A program made the position numbers and the translations under genes. The notes beneath the pieces were generated by a model, which worked only from the letters and a program-made list of their open reading frames with translations, was not told the DNA's origin and searched no databases. From assembly GCA_027532905.1 (NCBI GenBank), contig JAPZUA010000001.1, forward strand, positions 1,582,368 to 1,646,367: DNA of 64,000 nucleotides, read 5' to 3'. Origin of the DNA: Magnetospirillum sp. (lineage in GTDB: Bacteria; Pseudomonadota; Alphaproteobacteria; CACIAM-22H2). Shown here piece by piece: positions 47,131 to 56,513 of the stretch. Every line of letters starts with the position of its first letter. Within the stretch, counting starts at the first letter, position 1.

Positions 47131-48324
47131 TCAGCCTTCGACTTCGATCAGGTGCGCGCGCTCGAAGCCATTGAAGCCGGTGCGCAGGACCGCTCCATAG
47201 GCTCCCAACTGGCCAAGTTCGATCCAGTCGCCCTCGCAAACGTCGCCGGGCAGGACGAACGGGCCCTTCATATGGTCCGCCGAATCGCAGGTCGGACCAT
47301 AGAAGTCGTAGGCCACGGTGTCGGCCGCACTCGCGCGCAGCAGACGCGTGGGATAGCGCAGGCCCGGCACGCCCGCGTCCGCGAGTGCGCCGTACACGCC
47401 GTCGTTGATGTAGAGCGTGTTGCCGCGTCGCGCTTGTACCTGCACCACGACCGAACCGCCGGCCGCAACGAGGGCGCGGCCCGGCTCGGCCCATAGCGCC
47501 GTGTTCGCGAGCGTGTGGCACGCGGCGTGCGCCTGTTTGATCGCCGCGAAAAACGCGTCGATGGGTGGCACTTCTTGGCCCGGATAGGCAACGGGGAAGC
47601 CGCCGCCGACGTCGAGCACCTCGACCGCAACGCCGGCTTCGCGCGCCAACGCATCGGCGTGCGCGATCGCGCGGGCAAAGGCCTGCGGATCGGCATTTTG
47701 CGAGCCGACATGGAACGAGATGCCGAGCGTGCGCGCGAACGGGCGCACGCGGCGCAGCAGCGCGACCGCGTCGGCGGCCGACGCACCGAATTTGCCCGAG
47801 AGATCGTGCAAGGGCTTGTCGGCACCGGCAACGACCGGCGGGGCGATGCGCACGATGAGGTCGAGCGTGCCGGGCTTGGCGGCCGTTTCTTCGCGGATCT
47901 TGTCGAACTCGGCGACCGAATCGAGCACGAAGCGGCGCACAGCGTGGCGGCCGTAGGCTTCGCGGATGGCCGCGCGTGCGCGCACCGGATGCATGTAGGC
48001 GATCGTCGCCGCGCGCCCGAACATCGAGCGCACGAGGGCGATCTCGGCGGGCGAAGCGCAGTCGAAACCGCGCACGCCGCCGTCCCACAGCGCACGCAAG
48101 GTGCGCGGGTCGGCATTGCACTTCACGGCGTACAGCGTTTCGCCGGGGAAGCCCGCCACGAAATGGGCAGCCGTGCGGGCGAGTGTGGCCGGGCGCAGGG
48201 CGTGCACGGGCTCGTGCGGTTGCAACTCGGCTACGACCGCGTCGAGCGGACGCAAGTCGGGCGTCGGGATTTCGCGGGTCCGGGCCAGGGCGGCAACGGA
48301 TTTGCGCAGCAGCGTTTGTGCCAT
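47131..48324 (-). CDS. Ornithine/lysine decarboxylase, fold III PLP enzyme
   Basis: A 397-residue alanine-racemase-fold decarboxylase that converts ornithine (possibly also lysine) to putrescine (or cadaverine). The PLP lysine is Lys68 in YAVKCN. His205 in FHVGSQ, the phosphate-binding GGGFP (239-243) and EPGR (280-283) are present. The C-terminal GPTCDSADHM holds Cys346, the ornithine-decarboxylase-specific cysteine that separates this group from diaminopimelate decarboxylase. GAGGA precedes the ATG by 8 bases. The upstream 324 bp looks like a structured leader. The ureohydrolase gene upstream offers a second route to putrescine. Confidence 0.93.
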   Translation of the reverse strand: MAQTLLRKSVAALARTREIPTPDLRPLDAVVAELQPHEPVHALRPATLARTAAHFVAGFPGETLYAVKCNADPRTLRALWDGGVRGFDCASPAEIALVRSMFGRAATIAYMHPVRARAAIREAYGRHAVRRFVLDSVAEFDKIREETAAKPGTLDLIVRIAPPVVAGADKPLHDLSGKFGASAADAVALLRRVRPFARTLGISFHVGSQNADPQAFARAIAHADALAREAGVAVEVLDVGGGFPVAYPGQEVPPIDAFFAAIKQAHAACHTLANTALWAEPGRALVAAGGSVVVQVQARRGNTLYINDGVYGALADAGVPGLRYPTRLLRASAADTVAYDFYGPTCDSADHMKGPFVLPGDVCEGDWIELGQLGAYGAVLRTGFNGFERAHLIEVEG

Positions 48325-48628
48325 CGGTCATCCTCGGCGACAAAAGCGACCGCGAAAAGACGACGGAATAGCGAATGCGTTGCTGAGTCGGGGGAAACTG
48401 CCCCGAGGCAAGCGTCTTTCGAAATCCCGGTTCCCTTCGCGACCGCACCGACCCTTACGGTCGGCTCATCGGAAAGGACGCGTGACGTCGTTGCTTGACC
48501 TCGAGCGCTGGGATCGGAAGCGGCTTCGGTTGGAAACGAAGTGCTGCCTTAGCGCGTTGCCTCGCGGGCCTGGGGCACGTGCGATTTGCGTCTGAGCGGA
48601 TAAATAATCCGAATCCCCGCCAATGCAA
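48325..48628 (-). promoter_or_regulatory. Promoter and long structured leader of the decarboxylase gene
   Basis: This stretch has no gene. A candidate promoter on the minus strand has TTGCAT at 48628-48623 and TATTTA at 48606-48601 with a 16-base spacer, which would put the start near 48594 and leave a leader of about 270 bases. Within it are several stems: 48448-48453 with 48459-48464 (five-base loop), and 48388-48393 with 48401-48406 some 65-80 bases before the start codon. Conserved alphaproteobacterial leader RNAs upstream of ornithine decarboxylase genes (speF motif) are known; whether this is one needs a covariance search. Confidence 0.45.
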
Positions 48629-48648
48629 GTGACAATTTGGTCTGGCAG

Positions 48649-49545
48649 CTATTTTTTTGCGGCAATCAGGGCGAGATACTCCCACGCGAGCGTGGCGGCG
48701 GCGAGCGACGTGATCTCGCCATGATCGTAGGCGGGGGCCACTTCCATCACATCCATGCCGACGAACGAAATGCTTTCGAGCTGGCGCAAGATTGCCTGCG
48801 CTTGCCACGTCGCAAGCCCGCCGATTTCGGGGGTACCCGTACCCGGTGCAAATGCCGGATCGAGCGCGTCGATGTCGAACGACAGATAGGCGCGTGAAGT
48901 ACCGACGACGTGCTTGATCGTCTCGGCCACAGAAGTGGGGCCGTTTGCATGCACGCTTTGCGCGTCGAGGATCGTCACCCCTTGCGCCACCGTCCAGTCC
49001 CACACGTCGCGCGCGACAGGGCTGCGGATGCCGATCTGCACCATGCGCTTCGGGTCGACGAGCTTTTCTTCGATGGCGCGATAGAACACCGAGCCGTGGC
49101 CGAGCACATTGCCGAACGTCGTAGGCCAGGTGTCGACATGCGCATCGAAATGCACGAGGGCCAATGGCGCGCCCAGACGTTTCACAAGGGCGCGCAACAG
49201 CGGCAAGGTCGCCCCATGGTCGCCGCCCAGCGCCACGAGATGCGCGATCTTGGCCGCCTGCGCTTCGATCTTGTCGAAGCTTGCCGCGATGTCGCCAAGG
49301 GCAATGTCGAAATCGCCAGTGTCGGAAAGGTCGAGGATCGCGGGCTCGATCCAGTGCGTCGGGTGGTCGCCGTCGCACAGCATGCGACTGGCGGCCCGGA
49401 TCGCGGCCGGGCCTTCGCGCGCGCCCGAGCGGTTCGAGGTGCCAAGATCGAGCGGCAACCCTGCCACGCAGAAGCGCGCTTCCGGATTCGTGTTGGCCAC
49501 GCCCAGAAAGCTCGGCCGCAGGCTGAAAGTCGGTTTCATCGCCAT
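48649..49545 (-). CDS. speB: Agmatinase-family ureohydrolase
   Basis: A 298-residue manganese-dependent arginase/agmatinase-fold enzyme that would hydrolyse agmatine (or a related guanidino compound such as guanidinobutyrate) to putrescine (or an amine) and urea. The metal-binding motifs are intact: GGDHG near residue 107, HFDAHVDT near 132 and SFDIDALDPAFAPGTG near 217. Substrate choice within the family cannot be set from motifs; proximity to an ornithine decarboxylase supports a polyamine role. Two adjacent ATGs (49545 and 49539) are possible. No strong ribosome site is visible. Confidence 0.87.
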   Translation of the reverse strand: MAMKPTFSLRPSFLGVANTNPEARFCVAGLPLDLGTSNRSGAREGPAAIRAASRMLCDGDHPTHWIEPAILDLSDTGDFDIALGDIAASFDKIEAQAAKIAHLVALGGDHGATLPLLRALVKRLGAPLALVHFDAHVDTWPTTFGNVLGHGSVFYRAIEEKLVDPKRMVQIGIRSPVARDVWDWTVAQGVTILDAQSVHANGPTSVAETIKHVVGTSRAYLSFDIDALDPAFAPGTGTPEIGGLATWQAQAILRQLESISFVGMDVMEVAPAYDHGEITSLAAATLAWEYLALIAAKK

Positions 49546-49714
49546 CGCTGCACTCGATCTCGCCGCTGTCGGGCCGCCGGTCGGCGCCGCTCGATCGCGG
49601 CCCTCGGGCTCATCCGTGGTCGGTTGGTTTCTGTCGAGGTCGTTTTACAATGGCTGCGTCAAAATACAATGGCGCCTGAAGCGCTGCCCTTCGGGCGGTA
49701 CGGCAAATCCGCGC

Positions 49715-51211
49715 TCAGCAATCGTGCAGGCCGCGCCTTGCTTCGCGCATCGCCGCAAGGCTGCCCAGCGCCACCGCGCCCGCGCACAACATCGTCAAGA
49801 CGACGGCAACCGGATCGGCGAGTGCCGCCACCACATCGCCGCGCGCCAGCATAAGCGCGCGCCGCAGATTGTCGTCGAGCAGCGGCGCCACCACAAAGCC
49901 GACAAAAAAAGGCGTCGGATCGAACTCAAGCCGCCGCATGGCAAAGCCAAGCGCGCCGAACGCGGCCAGGAGGACCACGTCGAAAGCGGCGCCTTGCAGC
50001 GAATAAGCGCCTGCCGCGCAGATCGTCAGGATCGCGGGAAACAGCCAGCTGCGCGGGACTCGCAGCAAGCGCACCCAAATGCCGATCAGCGGCAGGTTGA
50101 TGACCAGCAGCATGGCATTCCCCACAAGCATGCTGGCCACGACGGTCCAGAAAATATCGGGCCGCTCGACCGCAAGCGTGGGGCCCGGCAGCACGCCTTG
50201 CAGCATCATTGCCCCGGCCATCACCGCCATGACGGCATTGCCGGGCAGTCCCAAGGCAAGCAACGGCACGAACGAGGCTTGTGCGGCCGCATTGTTCGCA
50301 GCTTCGGACGTTGCCACGCCTTCGATCGCGCCTTTGCCGATTCTATGGCGCCGCCGTCCGAAACGTCGCTCCCAGGCAAATGCGGCAAACGACGCCAACA
50401 CGGTGCTGCCGCCGGGCACAAGCCCGATCAGCGTGCCGATGGCAGCTCCGCGCACGGCCGGCAACGCGCTTGCCTGCATCTCCTTGCGATGCGGGCGGAC
50501 GCGCCCGAGCGGCGCGCGCGCGTGCGCGTCTGGGGCGGCCTGCAGGGCATAGGCGATCTCGCCGAGCCCGTAGATGCCCATCGCCACGACGGCAAATCCG
50601 ATTCCGTCGGCCAGTTCCCATATGCCGAACGTCATGCGCGGCGGCCCGCCGCCCGAATCCGTTCCGACAAGGCCAAGAAAGACTCCGAACGCCGCGCCGC
50701 CGAGCGCTTTCAAACGCGCTGCGGGCGACATCGAGACCGCAAGGCAGAGGCCGAAGATCAGCAGCAATGCGACGTGTGCAGGCGTCATGGCGAGCCCCAG
50801 GCGCGCAAAAAGCGGCGCAAGCCACGCGATGGCGAACGTCGAGAGGATGCCCGCCGCAAACGACGCCAGTGCCGCAACTGCAACTGCGGCGCCCGCCCGC
50901 CCGCGCTTTGCCAGCGCATGGCCGTCAAGTGCGGTGATTACCCCCGATGCTTCGCCGGGCAGATTGAGCAAAATGGCCGTCGTCGAAGATCCGTATTGCG
51001 CGCCGTAATAGATGCCGGCAAGCATCACCAACGCAGACGCTGGCTCCATATGGAAGGTGGCGGGAAGCAGCAGGGCCATCGTCGCGACCGGGCCGATGCC
51101 AGGCAAAACGCCCACCAGCGTGCCGAGCACGGCGCCGACCAGACACGCCGCCAATGTGCTCGTGCCAAGCGTCAGGCCAAAGCCCATCATCAGGCCGTCG
51201 AGCGGATCCAT
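49715..51211 (-). CDS. tctA: Tripartite tricarboxylate transporter large subunit
   Basis: A 498-residue inner-membrane protein with about 12 membrane segments. Family marks: GVLPGIGPVATMALLLPATF near residue 35, YYGAQYGSSTTAILLNLPGE near 70, and the repeated GxxPGG-type motif LIGLVPGGSTVLASF in the second half. It is the secondary-transport channel for a carboxylate delivered by TctC. It starts 3 bp after tctB and is cotranscribed with it. Confidence 0.94.
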   Translation of the reverse strand: MDPLDGLMMGFGLTLGTSTLAACLVGAVLGTLVGVLPGIGPVATMALLLPATFHMEPASALVMLAGIYYGAQYGSSTTAILLNLPGEASGVITALDGHALAKRGRAGAAVAVAALASFAAGILSTFAIAWLAPLFARLGLAMTPAHVALLLIFGLCLAVSMSPAARLKALGGAAFGVFLGLVGTDSGGGPPRMTFGIWELADGIGFAVVAMGIYGLGEIAYALQAAPDAHARAPLGRVRPHRKEMQASALPAVRGAAIGTLIGLVPGGSTVLASFAAFAWERRFGRRRHRIGKGAIEGVATSEAANNAAAQASFVPLLALGLPGNAVMAVMAGAMMLQGVLPGPTLAVERPDIFWTVVASMLVGNAMLLVINLPLIGIWVRLLRVPRSWLFPAILTICAAGAYSLQGAAFDVVLLAAFGALGFAMRRLEFDPTPFFVGFVVAPLLDDNLRRALMLARGDVVAALADPVAVVLTMLCAGAVALGSLAAMREARRGLHDC

Positions 51212-51214
51212 CGT

Positions 51215-51691
51215 TCAGCGCAGGCTCGAGCCTGGACCAAGCGCCAGTCCGAAAACGGCGTAGGCGCCTGAACCCACCGTCAATGCGATCGCAGCGGTCG
51301 CGCGCACGCGCGTCCTGCGCGCCATGCACGCACACGTCGCCGCGGCGATACAGCCTGCTGCCAGGCCCAGCGTGCTGGCGCCGAATGCAAAAGAAAACGC
51401 GCTGCCCAAAGTCGCCAAAAGGCTGCGCCACACGATCGGCGGATCGGCACAGGCGACAGCGCTGCGAAACCCGGCCCACAGCGCCAAGCCGACGCCCGAA
51501 AAGGCCATCGTCAGCGCTGCCATTCCCGGGAGCAGGCCGGCCCCCGGGCGCGCGAAGCTGCCCCATGAAAGTCCGCCCGAAACGATCCAGCATCCGATGC
51601 CGAGCGACGCCAGAAAGAAGCCGGCGCGAACGTCGCGGTCGGCCAATCTTTGGCGCCAAGTCTCAGGTGGGGCAGCAGCGATGAGGGGCAT
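51215..51691 (-). CDS. tctB: Tripartite tricarboxylate transporter small subunit
   Basis: A 158-residue membrane protein with four hydrophobic segments, the TctB pattern: a first segment GFFLASLGIGCWIVSGG, then the FARPGAGLLPGMAAL signature. TctB is poorly conserved but always accompanies TctA. Its ATG lies only about 3-10 bases after a predicted promoter start, so translation may be nearly leaderless. Confidence 0.88.
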   Translation of the reverse strand: MPLIAAAPPETWRQRLADRDVRAGFFLASLGIGCWIVSGGLSWGSFARPGAGLLPGMAALTMAFSGVGLALWAGFRSAVACADPPIVWRSLLATLGSAFSFAFGASTLGLAAGCIAAATCACMARRTRVRATAAIALTVGSGAYAVFGLALGPGSSLR

Positions 51692-51700
51692 TGCGGTCTT

Positions 51701-51730
51701 TCTATATCGCGAATGAGAATCACTTGCAAT
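51701..51730 (-). promoter_or_regulatory. tctBA promoter overlapped by a Fur-box-like sequence
   Basis: On the minus strand TTGCAA (51729-51724), a 17-base spacer and TATAGA (51706-51701) form a good sigma-70-type promoter for tctBA. The spacer holds GAATGAGAATCACTTGC (51711-51727), matching the strong half of a Fur box and 13 of 19 positions of the classical consensus when one frame is chosen. The site also sits upstream of the divergent tctC. Confidence 0.45.
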
Positions 51731-51820
51731 ATATCTTGCCTCAATGTAGCGTTGATTTTGTAACGCGCGCCGCGATGCGGCTTTTCAAACTGCCCTGTTT
51801 TTCCGGAAGAAGGACGTCAA

Positions 51821-52831
51821 ATGACCATGAAAATCCGCGAAACCGCCCTTCCTCGGCGCACGGCATTGCAACTCGGCCTCGGCGCATTGGCAGCACCCGT
51901 TCTGCTGCCTGGTTTGGCCCAGGCGCAGGCCTTCCCGGCCAAACCAATCCGCCTGGTTGTCGCGTCGGCGGCCGGCGGCAATGCCGATGTGGTTGCCCGC
52001 TTGGTCGCCAACGATCTCGAGCCGCGCTTGGGCCAGCGCGTGCTGGTCGAAAACATTCCGGCCGCATCCGGCATGCGCGCAACCGAAGACGTGTCGCGCA
52101 GCGCGCCCGACGGACACACGCTGCTTGTCGGCACGTCGTCGCAACTCGTCTTCAACATGGCGCTGTTCGACCCGATGCCGGTCGATCTGCCGCGCACGCT
52201 GAGCGGTGTCGCAATGCTGAATTTCGTGCCGTTGGTTCTGTGCGTCAACAAGGACAACCCGGCCGCCACCTTGCGCGACTACATCGCGCGCGTGAAGGCT
52301 GCGCCGGGTCGCTTCCAATACGGCAGCGGACCCGTCGGAACAACAACGCATGTCGTGGGCCTGCTGTTTGCGCGCCAAGCGGAACTATCGGTCGAGCATG
52401 TGCCCTATCAAGCCGGCGCCCAAGCGATGCGCGATCTGGTCGCCGGGCGGCTGTCGCACATGTTCGATGTCGCCGTCACGGCGATCCCCCAATTGAACGG
52501 CGGTGCGGTGCGCGGCCTGGGTCTTTCGGCACTTGTGCGCAGCCCGGCACTCCCCGATTTGCCGACGATCCACGAGGCGGGCCTTGCCAACTTCCAGGGC
52601 CAAACCTGGAACTCGATCGCCGCACCGGCCGCCACCCCCAAACCCATCGTTGATAAGATAAATGCCGAAGTCGCCGCCGTGTTGGCCGCTCCGGCAATGC
52701 GCACGCGCCTTATCGACCTGGGCTCGACTATTTCCGACCGCATGACGCCCACCCAAGTCGATGCGTTCTACGCAAGCGAACGCGATCTGTGGATTCCGAT
52801 CGTGCGAGCGACCGGCGCGAGGGCCGCCTGA
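51821..52831 (+). CDS. tctC: Tripartite tricarboxylate transporter binding protein (Bug family)
   Basis: A 336-residue exported Bug-family receptor. The leader is twin-arginine-like (PRRTALQLGLGALAAPVLLPG) and cut near residue 36. The mature start FPAKPIRLVVASAAGGNADVVAR and the LVENIPAASG and GTSSQLVF motifs are typical of TctC/Bug proteins that bind carboxylates in the periplasm. AGAAGGA precedes the ATG by about 7 bases. It is divergent from tctBA and is the natural receptor for it. The carboxylate is not deducible. Confidence 0.94.
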   Translation: MTMKIRETALPRRTALQLGLGALAAPVLLPGLAQAQAFPAKPIRLVVASAAGGNADVVARLVANDLEPRLGQRVLVENIPAASGMRATEDVSRSAPDGHTLLVGTSSQLVFNMALFDPMPVDLPRTLSGVAMLNFVPLVLCVNKDNPAATLRDYIARVKAAPGRFQYGSGPVGTTTHVVGLLFARQAELSVEHVPYQAGAQAMRDLVAGRLSHMFDVAVTAIPQLNGGAVRGLGLSALVRSPALPDLPTIHEAGLANFQGQTWNSIAAPAATPKPIVDKINAEVAAVLAAPAMRTRLIDLGSTISDRMTPTQVDAFYASERDLWIPIVRATGARAA

Positions 52832-52945
52832 CGGGGCTTGCGTTTGCGCGTCATCGACCAATTCCGGACGCTGCTTAATACATAGGCACGCTGGATTTTG
52901 ACAATGACTTTCACAGATTCTGCGTGGTAATTTCTACCCCATCGA

Positions 52946-52980
52946 CCGGCTGTAAAACCGGCAGCCGGGCTCGGTTTTTT
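52946..52980 (+). terminator. Terminator or attenuator between tctC and dctP
   Basis: Two stems compete: CCGGCTG (52946-52952) with CAGCCGG (52962-52968), and AAAACCG (52954-52960) with CGGTTTT (52972-52978), the latter running into the final Ts. They cannot form together. The element either ends tctC transcription or regulates dctP from its leader. Confidence 0.5.
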
Positions 52981-53014
52981 CGTGTCCAAAACCGGACAAC
53001 AGGGAGAAAAACGC

Positions 53015-54109
<1,095 letters not shown>

Positions 54110-54132
54110 GCGGCACGGGGACGGACTGCAAC

Positions 54133-54178
54133 AAAAAACCCGCCGTGAGCGTCAAGCTCGCGGCGGGTTTCTCTTTTG
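54133..54178. terminator. Bidirectional Rho-independent terminator
   Basis: A 15-bp stem with one mismatch (54136-54150 with 54156-54170) and a five-base loop between the convergent dctP and dctM genes. It is followed by TTTCTCTTTT on the plus strand and by TTTTTT on the minus strand, so it can end both transcripts. Confidence 0.9.
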
Positions 54179-54189
54179 CGGCTCCAGCT

Positions 54190-55836
54190 TTATTTCGCCG
54201 GTTCGTCTTCGTCCGCGTCCATCGGCTCGCCGTCGCCGTCCGGATTGACGGCTTCGGGCGTCACCGACTCGGTTGGCGTCTCCGGGATTTCGATCGTCGA
54301 GAGATCGACGTCGAGCGGCTTGTCGAGCGCCCAGGTCACGAGGCCGGGCCACGAGATCACGAGGGCCACCATCACGACCTGCAGCAGCACGAACGGGATC
54401 GCACCCATATAGATGTCGGAGGTCTTGATCTCCTTGGGTGCGACCGAGCGCAGGTAGAACAGCGCGAAGCCGAACGGCGGATGCATGAAGCTCGTTTGCA
54501 TGTTCACGCACAAGATCACGCCGAACCAGATGAGGGCAGCGTCCGCCCCCACGAGCGGCGTCAGCAGCTTCTGCGCCACGGGGGCCAGCATCGGCACGAT
54601 GATGAAGGCGATCTCGAAGAAATCGAGGAAAAACGCCAGGAAGAAGACGAACACGTTGATGAAGGCAAGGAAGCCCCAAGCCCCGCCGGGCAGGCCGCTC
54701 AGCAGATGTTCGACCCACAGATTGCCGTCCACGCCCTGGAACACAATCGAGAAGCAGGTCGAGCCGATCAGGATGAACACCACCATCGCGGTGATGCGCA
54801 TCGTGGTCTGGTAGGCCTGGCGGATGAGGCCGCGCAGATCGGGGATCAGCACCGCCCGGATGCACAGCCACACCACGCCCACATAGAGGGCGGCGAGTGC
54901 GAAGCGGAACGGCGTGGATTTGAACGCGAAAATTCCGATCGCTGTGGCTATTCCGGCCGCCACGACCATCAACACGAACGCACCGCGCCCGGTGACGCCG
55001 ATATCCTTGTGGTGCAGCACGGCAAGGATGACGGCCCCGACAGCGCCCATGGCACCTGCTTCCGTCGGCGTGGCAAGGCCCAGCATCATCGTGCCGAGCA
55101 CCAGGAAGATCAGCACGGCCGACGGCACGATGCCGATCAGGCATTTGCGCCACAAAGCCCAGCCGACGAGCGTGAGATCGGATTTCGGGATGGCGGGCAG
55201 CGCATCGGGCTTCACCAGCGTCAGCGCAAACGTGTAGCCCGCGAACAAAGCGATCTGCATCAAGGACGGGCCCCAGGCCCCCAGATACATGTCGCCGACC
55301 GAGCGGCCGAGCTGGTCGGCCAAAACGATCAGCACCAGCGACGGCGGGACAAGCTGGGTAATGGTGCCCGATGCCGCAAGCACGCCGGTTGCGTAGCGGA
55401 TGTCGTATTTGTAGCGCATCATCACGGGCAGCGAGATCAGCGCCATTGCGATGACCTGGGCCGCCACGGTGCCGGTAATCGCACCCAGCACGAAGCCCAC
55501 GATGATGACCGAATAGCCGAGCCCGCCTTTGAGCGTGCCGAAGAGCTGGCCCATCGAATCGAGCATGTCTTCGGCAAGGCCGCAGCGCTCGAGGATCGAG
55601 CCCATGAAGGTGAAAAACGGAATCGCAAGCAGCAGGTCGTTGGCGAGGATGCTGCCGAACATGCGCAGCGGAATCGCCTGCAGGAAGCTTACCGTGAAGA
55701 AGCCGAGCTCGATCGAGATGAGGCCGAAAAACAGCCCGACCGCCATCAGCGAAAACGCGACCGGGTAGCCCAGGAGCATGAACACGACGAGGCCGCCGAA
55801 CATCAGCGGCGGCATGAACTCCAGCGGAATGGTCAC
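54190..55836 (-). CDS. dctM: TRAP transporter large permease subunit
   Basis: A 548-residue DctM-type permease with about 12-13 membrane segments; the N-terminal IPLEFMPPLMFGGLVVFMLLGYPVAFSL and the central GxxxGT-type loop AITGTVAAQVIAMAL are typical. Function: sodium-coupled import of the carboxylate bound by DctP. It is longer than usual because of an internal extra membrane stretch after residue 260 and an acidic C-terminal tail (about 45 residues). The start GTG at 55836 overlaps the dctQ stop (GTGA). Confidence 0.94.
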   Translation of the reverse strand: MTIPLEFMPPLMFGGLVVFMLLGYPVAFSLMAVGLFFGLISIELGFFTVSFLQAIPLRMFGSILANDLLLAIPFFTFMGSILERCGLAEDMLDSMGQLFGTLKGGLGYSVIIVGFVLGAITGTVAAQVIAMALISLPVMMRYKYDIRYATGVLAASGTITQLVPPSLVLIVLADQLGRSVGDMYLGAWGPSLMQIALFAGYTFALTLVKPDALPAIPKSDLTLVGWALWRKCLIGIVPSAVLIFLVLGTMMLGLATPTEAGAMGAVGAVILAVLHHKDIGVTGRGAFVLMVVAAGIATAIGIFAFKSTPFRFALAALYVGVVWLCIRAVLIPDLRGLIRQAYQTTMRITAMVVFILIGSTCFSIVFQGVDGNLWVEHLLSGLPGGAWGFLAFINVFVFFLAFFLDFFEIAFIIVPMLAPVAQKLLTPLVGADAALIWFGVILCVNMQTSFMHPPFGFALFYLRSVAPKEIKTSDIYMGAIPFVLLQVVMVALVISWPGLVTWALDKPLDVDLSTIEIPETPTESVTPEAVNPDGDGEPMDADEDEPAK

Positions 55837-56372
55837 TGCTGCGGCCTTTCGTACTTGGCGTCGATCACGGTGTAGCCCTGCAAGGCCCCGATGCGCTTGA
55901 TGATTTCGGAAATGCCCTGCAAGGACAGCAGCGCGAAGCCCAGCGGCAGCAACGCCTTGACCGGCCAGCGCAACAGGCCGCCCGCATTGTTCGAGGCTTC
56001 GTTGATCAGGAACGACTGCCAGAAGATCGGCCAGGCGAGCCACATGAACAACAGGCAGGCCGGCAGCAGAAACAGCAAGCCGCCCAGAATGTCGACCCAC
56101 AGCTGGGCGCGTTCGGAAAGCTGCATGTAGAAGATGTCGACGCGTACATGCTCGTTGCGCTGCAGCGTGTAGGAAGCACCCAGCATCACGGCGACCGCGA
56201 ACATGTACCACTGCACTTCGAGCCAGGCGTTGGAGCTGAGGTCGAAGGCGTAGCGCGACATCGCGTTGCCGGCACTCACCACGCAAGACAATACGATCAT
56301 GCTGTTGGCCAGAACGCCGAACTTGGCGTTGAGCCAATCGATTCCTTGGCTGATTCGCAGCAAAAACAGCAC
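55833..56372 (-). CDS. dctQ: TRAP transporter small permease subunit
   Basis: A 179-residue DctQ-type protein with four membrane segments. Family features: the RYAFDLSSNAWLEVQWYMF stretch near residues 40-58, then LGASYTLQRNEHVRVDIFY near 65-83, matching the DctQ consensus RxxxHVRVD. It is coupled to dctM by a GTGA overlap. The start is a GTG at 56372 with a GGGGGG run about 9 bases upstream. The divergent 141 bp to the next gene is AT-rich and should hold promoters for both directions. Confidence 0.93.
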   Translation of the reverse strand: MLFLLRISQGIDWLNAKFGVLANSMIVLSCVVSAGNAMSRYAFDLSSNAWLEVQWYMFAVAVMLGASYTLQRNEHVRVDIFYMQLSERAQLWVDILGGLLFLLPACLLFMWLAWPIFWQSFLINEASNNAGGLLRWPVKALLPLGFALLSLQGISEIIKRIGALQGYTVIDAKYERPQQ

Positions 56373-56513
56373 GTTCGCGCCCCCCGGCGTATTTTACAGC
56401 GTCGTGTTGGTGTTGTAGCGCGTTGATATCGCATATTTGATGTAAATTCGCCATTCCAAAGCGCGCGGTAATTTCTTGGCTTCTTCCAGAATCGATTCTA
56501 ATTTCGGCTTGAA

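Noticed and set aside
52925..52985. A tRNA-like stretch with a CTGTAAA loop before dctP
   Set aside because: The would-be anticodon stem arms are direct, not inverted, repeats, and there is no acceptor or T arm.
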